Made by a program: the position numbers and the translations under genes. Shown here piece after piece: positions 1 to 5,233 of a stretch of DNA of 5,233 bases. The DNA is from Porticoccaceae bacterium (GTDB lineage: Bacteria; Pseudomonadota; Gammaproteobacteria; Pseudomonadales; Porticoccaceae): positions 1-5,233 of the forward strand of contig JAUUYV010000167.1 in NCBI GenBank assembly GCA_030590275.1. The letters run 5' to 3'. Numbering within the stretch: the first letter of the stretch is position 1; each line of letters starts with the position of its first letter. The notes beneath the pieces are model-generated. The model was not told the origin of the DNA. It worked only from the letters and a program-made list of their open reading frames with translations, and did no database searches.

Positions 1-263
1 AGTTTCCTCCCGAGACTGGCCCTATACGTACGGCTTTGGTGACGGCACGCTCAGCACCTGCCCACGAACGCGTAGTATTGACTTTGCGGGACTGGAATAT
101 CCGTATTGACGAGTCGCTGTTTCTTGGGGGACTCGATAAAGGCGAGTTTCTTAAATCCTACGGTGCTGACGTGTTTTTTGATGACCAGCTACAGCATTGT
201 GAATCTGCCAGTCAGAATGTTGCCACTGGACATGTTCCCCATGGGATTGTTAACGAAAAATGA
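1..263 (+). CDS. 5'-nucleotidase, cN-I type, C-terminal fragment (5' end outside window)
   Basis: This is the last 86 codons of a gene that begins upstream of the window; the reading frame starts at base 3 and is open to the left edge, so any start codon inside the window is an artefact. The fragment carries PIRTALVTARSAPAHERV at residues 7-24, FLGGLDK at 40-46, FFDDQ at 58-62 and GHVPHGI at 76-82. I recognise these as the conserved C-terminal half of bacterial relatives of cytosolic 5'-nucleotidase I. The Thr of VTAR, the Lys of GLDK and the Asp pair of FFDD fit motifs II, III and IV of a HAD-type phosphatase fold. The family dephosphorylates nucleoside 5'-monophosphates in the cytoplasm, but exact substrate preference cannot be read from this part. 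The nucleophile motif lies outside the window. The gene ends 202 bases before cysB with no sign of co-transcription. Confidence 0.85.
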   Translation, partial: FPPETGPIRTALVTARSAPAHERVVLTLRDWNIRIDESLFLGGLDKGEFLKSYGADVFFDDQLQHCESASQNVATGHVPHGIVNEK

Positions 264-274
264 CGGTGAAGACA

Positions 275-321
275 CAGGCTATTAAGCCTGAAACTTGACG
301 CTTGTATTGAGGCTTTTATTT
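275..321 (+). terminator. Candidate terminator or attenuator-like structure after the nucleotidase gene
   Basis: Three short segments can pair in alternative ways. CAGGCT (275-280) pairs perfectly with AGCCTG (285-290) over an ATTA loop. The overlapping AAGCCT (284-289) pairs perfectly with AGGCTT (310-315), which runs into TTATTT (316-321). The second pairing is terminator-like because of the T-rich tail, but its 20-base loop is long and its stem has only 6 pairs. The position, 12 bases after the nucleotidase stop, suits a weak intrinsic terminator. Function is inferred. Confidence 0.3.
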
Positions 322-392
322 AGCGAATGTGCTGAGAGATCATATTAGCGCGATATTGAGGGCTGGTGACGTAGGATTGGGCTGGCAACTTT

Positions 393-398
393 TATAAT
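393..398 (+). promoter_or_regulatory. Candidate -10 box of the cysB promoter
   Basis: A perfect TATAAT lies 67 bases upstream of the cysB start codon. No good -35 hexamer is seen 16-18 bases upstream of it, which would fit an activator-dependent or weak promoter, or a chance match in an AT-rich stretch. If used, transcription would begin near base 405 and the leader of about 60 bases would contain both hairpins at 413-455. A TTGACG at 295-300 is a better -35 but has no convincing -10 partner. Confidence 0.3.
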
Positions 399-412
399 AA
401 GCGTCTATGCTC

Positions 413-428
413 GGAAGGAATAGCTTCC
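413..428 (+). promoter_or_regulatory. Hairpin 1 in the cysB leader
   Basis: GGAAG (413-417) and CTTCC (424-428) form a perfect 5-pair stem with a 6-base loop. It lies just downstream of the TATAAT box, so it would be in the 5' leader RNA. It could also be a DNA dyad for a regulator. Significance is uncertain because short dyads occur by chance. Confidence 0.25.
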
Positions 429-434
429 AGCTTT

Positions 435-455
435 CTTAGATCAATGTTATCTAGG
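435..455 (+). promoter_or_regulatory. Hairpin 2 in the cysB leader, covering the ribosome binding site region
   Basis: CTTAGAT (435-441) pairs with ATCTAGG (449-455) through 7 pairs, one of them G-U, around a 7-base loop. The AGG at 453-455 is the only Shine-Dalgarno-like element near the cysB ATG at 466 and would be inside the stem. This could limit cysB translation. Alternatively the dyad may be an operator, since CysB is known to repress its own gene in enterobacteria. Both roles are inferred. Confidence 0.3.
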
Positions 456-459
456 CTAA

Positions 460-1440
<981 letters not shown>

Positions 1441-1511
1441 CTGTATTCGTCTTTAAAAAGCTCATCACATTTACCTTATCGTTTAACCGCTGCTTGTCAG
1501 TCACTATTATC

Positions 1512-1516
1512 AGGAG
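1512..1516 (+). promoter_or_regulatory. Ribosome binding site fixing the GTG start of thrH
   Basis: AGGAG lies 8 bases before the GTG at 1525. No ATG is suitably placed, and the product from this GTG begins MEIACLDLEG, as in known ThrH proteins, so the site settles the start. Confidence 0.8.
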
Positions 1517-1524
1517 TTAAGTCT

Positions 1525-2142
1525 GTGGAAATCGCCTGTCTGGATCTCGAAGGTGTTTTGATCCCCGAAATTTGGATTGCTTTTGCCGAAGAAACCGGCA
1601 TTGATGAGCTACGCGCTACCACCCGTGATATTCCCGACTACGATGTCTTGATGAAACAACGTCTCGCCATTCTTGATAAACACGGTTTGGGTCTTAACGA
1701 AATACAGAAAGTGATTGAGGGCCTAATCCCCCTTGAAGGGGCGGTAGAGTTTACCGACTGGTTACGTGAACGTTTTCAGGTGATTATTTTATCGGATACT
1801 TTCTACCAGTTTTCCCAGCCCTTAATGCGTCAATTGGGCTTTCCTACACTGCTGTGTCATCAGCTTGAGGTGGACGACAATGGCAGAGTGGTTAATTACC
1901 ATCTACGCCAGGCCAACCCGAAACGTCAGGCCGTATTGGCCCTTAAGACCCTCTACTACCGGATTATCGCTGCGGGTGACTCTTATAACGACACCACTAT
2001 GCTAGCCGAGGCCGATGCCGGTATTTTATTTAGTGCACCGGACAACGTTATTGCGGAGTTTCCGCAATTTCCGGCGGTTCATTCTTACGAAGATCTAAAA
2101 AAAGCCTTTATAAAAGCCAGTAATCGAGAATTATCGCTATAG
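1525..2142 (+). CDS. thrH: ThrH, phosphoserine phosphatase / phosphoserine:homoserine phosphotransferase
   Basis: The protein has 205 residues, equal to Pseudomonas aeruginosa ThrH, and is very similar to it from end to end. It is a cytoplasmic HAD-superfamily enzyme. Motif I is D7-L-E9, with Asp7 the expected phosphoryl acceptor; the second acidic residue is Glu rather than the Asp of classical SerB, as in known ThrH. Motif II is S90-D91-T92, the motif III lysine is K133 in PKR, and motif IV is GDSYND at 151-156. The characterised Pseudomonas enzyme removes phosphate from phosphoserine and can transfer it to homoserine, linking serine and threonine synthesis. The start is GTG. Placement beside cysB is suggestive because serine is the carbon precursor of cysteine. 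It converges with pabB with 27 bases between stop codons and no convincing terminator. Confidence 0.95.
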   Translation: MEIACLDLEGVLIPEIWIAFAEETGIDELRATTRDIPDYDVLMKQRLAILDKHGLGLNEIQKVIEGLIPLEGAVEFTDWLRERFQVIILSDTFYQFSQPLMRQLGFPTLLCHQLEVDDNGRVVNYHLRQANPKRQAVLALKTLYYRIIAAGDSYNDTTMLAEADAGILFSAPDNVIAEFPQFPAVHSYEDLKKAFIKASNRELSL

Positions 2143-2169
2143 ATTTTTCAGCTTTAACCTAGTGGAAAT

Positions 2170-3642
2170 TCAGTTGCGCAAGGTCTTCATTAGTATGGCG
2201 ATCTTGGCGATAGATTCCTGATATTCGTCATCTGCATTTGAGTCCGCGACAATTCCTCCGCCGCCCCAACAATGTAGCTGCCCGGCGTTTGCTACCAATG
2301 TGCGAATGGCAATATTGCTATCCATACGTCCGCAGGCGCTGATATAGCCGATACTGCCGCAATATATTGAACGTTTTAAGTTCTCCATTTCCTGAATGAT
2401 CTCCATAGCGCGTTTTTTAGGTGCGCCGGTAATGGAACCCCCAGGAAAGCAACCAGCGAGTAAATCCAGGGCGGTTTTCTGTTCAGCTAATGTGCCTGTG
2501 ACGGTGCGGACCAGGTGGTGAACATTGGCATAACTTTCGAGATCAAATAATTTTGGTACTCGGATCGAGCCGGGCTGACAGCTTTTACCCAGGTCATTTC
2601 TCAACAGATCTACAATCATCAAATTTTCGGCGCGATCTTTTTCGCTATTCATTAAGGCGACAGCTTTTTCATGGTCCTCTTTAACGTTAAGTCCCCTGGG
2701 TGCCGTGCCTTTAATGGGCCGAGTTTCTACCTGGCGATTGGCGAGTTTTATAAATCGCTCGGGTGATAATGACAAAATCGCTTTATCATCCCAGCTCATA
2801 AAGGCGCTGAACGGTGAGGGCAAGGCCATACGAAGTTTCTGGTAGGCAAACCATGGATCACCCTTATAGCTGGCTAAAAAATGTTGGGCGAAGTTAACCT
2901 GATAGCAATCGCCGGCCGAAATATAATCTTTAATAGCCTCAACTTTATCAACGTACTCAGCCTTGGAGATGGAGGCTTTAAAGTCGCTAGTTAGCAAAAA
3001 GTTGGCTTCCTCCTGCGTCCTGTTTTCACTGGTGCTAGCGCTGGTAACGGCGCCAGGGGGAGAGTGGCTGAGCCGGGCGATGACATCTTCTCGTAATTCA
3101 CGGTGACAGGCTGGGTGAAAAACAAGCCAGGCCTTACGGGTTTGATGATTAATGATCAGCGCCCAGGTGTAGTAAGCAAGTCGCGCCTCAGGCAAGCCGG
3201 CCAGATCAGTCAGCTTGCCAGGGTTTGGTGTCGTCTCGCGTGCAAGGTCGTAGCCGAAATAACCCGCCAGGCCACCACAAAAAGGCAGATTCGAATTAAC
3301 TGCCACGCTGCCGACTTCGTCGAGTATTTGCTGGGCGATGACAAAAGGTTCTTCGCTGGACCAGTTGACGTAGGAGCGAGCGGAATCATGATTCGAAATC
3401 CTGGTACGCGGCCCCTGAGTTTCAAGGGTGATCAGCGGTGCCGCGCTGATAATATCGAAACGACCTCGTAAAGAGCGAGGCTTTCCGCTGTCGAGCCAGA
3501 TAGGCTCGGGCAAATCTCGGATCGCTTCAAATAAACGCGTCGCGCTGCGCGGGTAGGGGAGGTCGATAAGATCGGGGGCTAGCATCAGGGGAATTAGGCT
3601 TAATGGGCAAGGCAATTGACAAGTCGCACAGGGTAGAGACAT
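2170..3642 (-). CDS. pabB: PabB, aminodeoxychorismate synthase component I
   Basis: The product has up to 490 residues. Residues about 20-170 match the N-terminal domain of the anthranilate synthase component I family (RGRFDIISAAP at 59-69, FCGGLAGYFGYDLAR at 121-135). The chorismate-binding domain spans about 225-488, with GDCYQVNFAQ at 244-253, SPERF with E295, PIKGTAPRG at 309-317, PGGSITGAPKKRAMEII at 400-416 and GSIGYISACGRMDSNIA at 429-445. The Lys in PIKGT (K311) is diagnostic for PabB; anthranilate synthase TrpE has PIAGT. E295 and K311 have the same 16-residue spacing as E258 and K274 of E. coli PabB. With glutaminase PabA it converts chorismate to 4-amino-4-deoxychorismate for folate synthesis in the cytoplasm. 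The start is uncertain: the upstream ATG is at 3642, but family similarity begins near a second ATG at 3583-3585, giving 471 residues. Neither has a clear ribosome binding site. It is transcribed divergently from rraA. Confidence 0.93.
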   Translation of the reverse strand: MSLPCATCQLPCPLSLIPLMLAPDLIDLPYPRSATRLFEAIRDLPEPIWLDSGKPRSLRGRFDIISAAPLITLETQGPRTRISNHDSARSYVNWSSEEPFVIAQQILDEVGSVAVNSNLPFCGGLAGYFGYDLARETTPNPGKLTDLAGLPEARLAYYTWALIINHQTRKAWLVFHPACHRELREDVIARLSHSPPGAVTSASTSENRTQEEANFLLTSDFKASISKAEYVDKVEAIKDYISAGDCYQVNFAQHFLASYKGDPWFAYQKLRMALPSPFSAFMSWDDKAILSLSPERFIKLANRQVETRPIKGTAPRGLNVKEDHEKAVALMNSEKDRAENLMIVDLLRNDLGKSCQPGSIRVPKLFDLESYANVHHLVRTVTGTLAEQKTALDLLAGCFPGGSITGAPKKRAMEIIQEMENLKRSIYCGSIGYISACGRMDSNIAIRTLVANAGQLHCWGGGGIVADSNADDEYQESIAKIAILMKTLRN

Positions 3643-3678
3643 CGCGGTGGCAACACAACGACGATAAAGCCGATATTG

Positions 3679-3706
3679 CGTATAATTCCTGCGGATTTAG
3701 CAGCAA
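3679..3706 (-). promoter_or_regulatory. Candidate pabB promoter
   Basis: On the minus strand TTGCTG (3706-3701) and TATACG (3684-3679) are separated by 16 bases. The matches to consensus are moderate, 3 of 6 and 4 of 6. Transcription would start near 3672, about 30 bases before the first pabB ATG, which is sensible placement. The -10 box overlaps the TATAAT read on the other strand. Confidence 0.3.
3681..3686 (+). promoter_or_regulatory. Candidate -10 box of the rraA promoter
   Basis: A perfect TATAAT on the plus strand would start transcription near 3693, giving a leader of about 117 bases to the rraA ATG at 3810 that includes the 12-base repeats. No good -35 hexamer is seen at the right distance, and the box overlaps the candidate pabB promoter. 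Confidence 0.25.
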
Positions 3707-3715
3707 GCTTTTTAG

Positions 3716-3751
3716 TCAGTAAAAGAATCAGTTGAATGGTCAGTTAAATAG
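3716..3751 (+). repeat. Three tandem 12-base imperfect direct repeats upstream of rraA
   Basis: TCAGT recurs at 3716, 3728 and 3740, exactly 12 bases apart. The units are TCAGTAAAAGAA, TCAGTTGAATGG and TCAGTTAAATAG. Units 2 and 3 agree at 10 of 12 positions, and units 1 and 3 at 9 of 12. They lie in the divergent pabB/rraA control region, 58 bases before the rraA ATG. They may be binding sites for a regulator arranged in series, but no known regulator motif is recognised. Confidence 0.5.
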
Positions 3752-3796
3752 CCATTTCAGCACAGGATCAAGTGACATTCATTAACTCATGCCTTC

Positions 3797-3802
3797 GAAG
3801 GA
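3797..3802 (+). promoter_or_regulatory. Ribosome binding site fixing the rraA start at 3810
   Basis: GAAGGA lies 7 bases before the ATG at 3810. The earlier in-frame ATG at 3789 sits only 5 bases upstream of this element and has no comparable site of its own, so the start at 3810 is chosen. The element overlaps a perfect 10-base palindrome, CCTTCGAAGG (3792-3801). Confidence 0.75.
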
Positions 3803-3809
3803 TTACCCT

Positions 3810-4301
3810 ATGACCGATATTACCCCTGACCTCTGCGACGAAAACCCCGAACTCGTGCGCGTACTTGAGCCGATGTTATCCAATTTTGGAGGTCGTGAGG
3901 CGTTCGGTGGCGAAATAGTCACGGTGAAGTGTTTCGAAGACAACTCCCTGGTGAAAGAAAACCTTGCTACCCCGGGCGAAGGTAAAGTCATGGTGGTTGA
4001 CGGTGGCGGTTCCCTGCGTAAGGCCCTGCTGGGCGATATGATTGCCGAAAGCGCGGTCAAAAACGGCTGGGCAGGTGTCATTATCTACGGCTGTATTCGT
4101 GACGTCAGCACCGTGTCCGGTCTTGATCTGGGTGTGCAGGCGTTAGCGACGATACCGCTAAAAACTGATAAGCGCGGTATTGGCGACTACAATATCCCGG
4201 TTACCTTTGGCGGTGTAACCTTTAATCCCGGCGAATATGTCTATGCAGATAGTAACGGGGTGATAGTGTCGGCTAAAAACCTCGATGCAAAGCCCCAGTA
4301 A
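3810..4301 (+). CDS. rraA: RraA, regulator of ribonuclease E activity
   Basis: From the ATG at 3810 the protein has 163 residues, close to the 161 of E. coli RraA; an ATG 21 bases upstream would add MPSKDYP, which the family lacks. Family hallmarks are TPDLCD at 5-10, [20 protein letters not shown] at 24-43, [15 protein letters not shown] at 62-76 and [18 protein letters not shown] at 133-150. RraA forms a ring-shaped trimer that binds RNase E and inhibits its endonuclease activity, altering mRNA turnover in the cytoplasm. The fold is shared with hydroxymethylglutarate-type aldolases. This protein keeps the metal-site pattern of those enzymes, D76-x20-R97-D98, but the following acidic position is Thr101. 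RNase E regulation is the most likely role; residual lyase activity cannot be excluded. The stop codon is only 13 bases from the stop of the opposing downstream gene. Confidence 0.92.
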   Translation: MTDITPDLCDENPELVRVLEPMLSNFGGREAFGGEIVTVKCFEDNSLVKENLATPGEGKVMVVDGGGSLRKALLGDMIAESAVKNGWAGVIIYGCIRDVSTVSGLDLGVQALATIPLKTDKRGIGDYNIPVTFGGVTFNPGEYVYADSNGVIVSAKNLDAKPQ

Positions 4302-4314
4302 ATCTTTTCTTATT

Positions 4315-4860
4315 TCAAACGCTTTCGTCAGAAGTCACTTCTTCCATTAACGATTCCTCTTTGGGATCAGGGTATAAGCTGGCCTTTCTCGTTGGCGGAT
4401 TAGCGATAGCGTTATCTACAAACGTTTGAAATTCGCCACTGTGATGATGCCTGCGTGTATGCCAGACCGCGTGAAAACCGGGGTAAGAAATCGAATCTTC
4501 AAGCAAACACTTGAAGCCTAACCACTGATTGTGGTCCAGGGTGCCTTGTGAATGTTGATAATGTAAATCAGCGAACATGCGTAGCAGGGCCCCGCCCTGT
4601 ATGCCGAACCTGGCCTGTTCCCCAGCATCGAGTGCCTCATAATCAAACTGGCCTCGTGCCATTAGCGCCGTTAGCTCCCCATTCTGGGCCATTGAAGATT
4701 GTGCTTCTATGTACATTAAAGAAAGATCGTGAACCGTTTGGATACGCATGGCTTTGGTGTTTTGTCGTACCTGAACGGTTAGATAAAAGATGGACACAAT
4801 AACCAGTATTACGCCCACCAACTCAGCCAGATTGGATGCCTGCTCAAGTGATAGCTCCAT
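4315..4860 (-). CDS. Uncharacterised single-pass membrane protein (181 aa)
   Basis: The protein starts at the ATG at 4858-4860, with AAAGGG 5 bases upstream; a TTG at 4873-4875 would add five residues but has no supporting site. Residues about 11-31 form one hydrophobic segment (LAELVGVILVIVSIFYL), followed directly by the polar, basic VRQNTKAMR. By the positive-inside rule this puts the C-terminal 150 residues in the cytoplasm. The soluble part is predicted mostly helical and contains PGFHAVWHTRRHHHSGEFQT around 127-146, with a TRRHHH basic cluster, and an acidic C-terminal tail. I recognise the overall pattern (N-terminal anchor ending in QxRQNT, later PG-x3-W-x3-R and F-x-x-F) as a widespread environmental-bacterial group with no known function, but cannot name a domain with certainty. 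Its N-terminus resembles that of the gene divergent from it at 5088. No enzymatic motif is visible. Confidence 0.8.
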   Translation of the reverse strand: MELSLEQASNLAELVGVILVIVSIFYLTVQVRQNTKAMRIQTVHDLSLMYIEAQSSMAQNGELTALMARGQFDYEALDAGEQARFGIQGGALLRMFADLHYQHSQGTLDHNQWLGFKCLLEDSISYPGFHAVWHTRRHHHSGEFQTFVDNAIANPPTRKASLYPDPKEESLMEEVTSDESV

Positions 4861-5087
4861 AAGTACCCTTTGCAATGTTATTTTTATCTCGGAGGATGCC
4901 AGTCATGCTTATGATCTGTAAACCCTGAATCAGTCGGTATTGAAATATCCTGACAAGCCCCATAGGGTGGCCGTGCGCCAAAACAAAACACAATCTTAAT
5001 AATAAAATAATGGTATCTGTCGCAGTGATCAGTTCAGCTAATAAGAACTAAGTGGCCGATTTTCCGGAAGATAATGGGACAACAAGC
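4861..5087. other. Divergent intergenic region between two related membrane protein genes
   Basis: The gap has 227 bases and no gene that I can support. It contains AAAGGG (4866-4871, minus strand), the binding site of the leftward gene. On the plus strand TTGAAA (4940-4945) and TAGGGT (4963-4968) are 17 bases apart, but the second hexamer is poor. An AT-rich stretch at 4992-5012 holds TAAAAT (5003-5008) without a matching -35. AGTTC (5031-5035) and GAACT (5045-5049) form a small dyad. Both genes must be transcribed from this gap, but no promoter is convincing. Confidence 0.5.
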
Positions 5088-5233
5088 ATGGCCTTCACGC
5101 TACAGGATCTCGGCAATATCGGTGAATTTTTGGGCGCTATCGGCGTTATTGTTACCTTGCTCTATCTCGCTCTTCAAATTCGCCAAAATACTTCTTCCAA
5201 TCGCACAACCGCAGAGGTGAGCTTTGGAGGACA
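5088..5233 (+). CDS. Uncharacterised single-pass membrane protein, N-terminal fragment (3' end outside window)
   Basis: From the ATG at 5088 the frame stays open for 48 codons to the right edge, and two bases of a further codon remain. The product has one hydrophobic segment at residues about 11-30 (IGEFLGAIGVIVTLLYLAL), ending in QIRQNT at 30-35 and then polar residues. The layout and sequence match the N-terminus of the leftward neighbour: 14 of 26 positions are identical between the Asn before the segment and the T of QNT in both. The likely ribosome binding element is a weak GGGA at 5076-5079, 8 bases before the ATG. A GTG at 5052 in the same frame would add 12 residues not shared with the neighbour, so it is less likely. 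Function is unknown, and what follows residue 48 cannot be seen. Confidence 0.75.
   Translation, partial: MAFTLQDLGNIGEFLGAIGVIVTLLYLALQIRQNTSSNRTTAEVSFGG

Noticed and set aside
1482..1510. TTTAAC-17 bases-TATTAT as a thrH promoter.
   Set aside because: The predicted start near 1517 would fall just after the AGGAG at 1512-1516, so the transcript would lack the ribosome binding site. Read-through from cysB is more plausible.
2143..2169. ATTTTT and GGAAAT as a bidirectional terminator between thrH and pabB.
   Set aside because: The stem depends on two G-U pairs and has no GC core, so it is unlikely to terminate transcription.
3103..3471. A 122-codon plus-strand frame inside pabB.
   Set aside because: It overlaps a well-conserved pabB region on the opposite strand and its product resembles nothing. 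It is a shadow frame.
4270..4312. GGCT and AGCC near the end of rraA followed by a T-rich stretch, as a terminator.
   Set aside because: There are only four pairs over a 16-base loop, and the T-rich stretch starts several bases after the stem. This is too weak to call.
4548..4802. An 84-codon plus-strand frame opposite the membrane protein gene.
   Set aside because: It is a low-complexity, proline- and cysteine-containing product antisense to a gene with clear family features. I treat it as a shadow frame.
4896..4928. A ten-codon plus-strand reading frame (ATG at 4896 or 4905) with GGAGG at 4891-4895.
   Set aside because: The spacing is acceptable for the ATG at 4905, but only seven codons follow it, there is no evident promoter, and the composition shows no leader-peptide pattern. 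It is most likely chance.
5074..5233. An ATG at 5074 in another frame as start of the rightmost gene.
   Set aside because: The frame starting at 5088 gives a protein clearly related to the neighbouring membrane protein, whereas the other frame does not.

Overview
The window looks like a chromosomal housekeeping segment from a gammaproteobacterium. CysB is collinear with the 324-residue enterobacterial protein as I remember it. ThrH is collinear with the 205-residue Pseudomonas protein. RraA is also of the gammaproteobacterial type. The single-membrane-pass proteins at the right end are a kind I associate with marine and environmental gammaproteobacteria, so a Pseudomonas/Cellvibrio-like or marine lineage is a reasonable guess. 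The genus cannot be fixed from the sequence alone.

Layout from left to right: the 3' end of a cN-I type 5'-nucleotidase gene (+); a 202-base gap with several hairpin-forming segments and a TATAAT box; cysB (+); thrH (+, GTG start with a strong ribosome binding site); pabB (-), convergent with thrH; a divergent control region of about 167 bases with three 12-base direct repeats; rraA (+); a gene for an uncharacterised single-pass membrane protein (-), convergent with rraA at only 13 bases; a 227-base divergent gap; and the 5' end of a second, related membrane protein gene (+), cut by the window edge.

The genes with known roles serve core metabolism and RNA turnover. CysB controls sulfur assimilation and cysteine synthesis. 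ThrH is a HAD-family phosphatase acting on phosphoserine, with reported phosphotransfer to homoserine, and so bears on the serine that feeds cysteine. PabB makes aminodeoxychorismate for folate. RraA modulates RNase E. The cysB, thrH, pabB neighbourhood resembles the Pseudomonas one, but the sulfate-reduction gene cysH that I recall lying between cysB and thrH in Pseudomonas is not here.

I found no mobile element, CRISPR array, RNA gene or clear new defence or biosynthetic system. The parts most worth a second look are the divergent pair of related membrane proteins, the foldable cysB leader, the 12-base repeats between pabB and rraA, and a set of three mutually complementary segments after the nucleotidase gene. 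No stretch longer than 300 bases lacks a gene.
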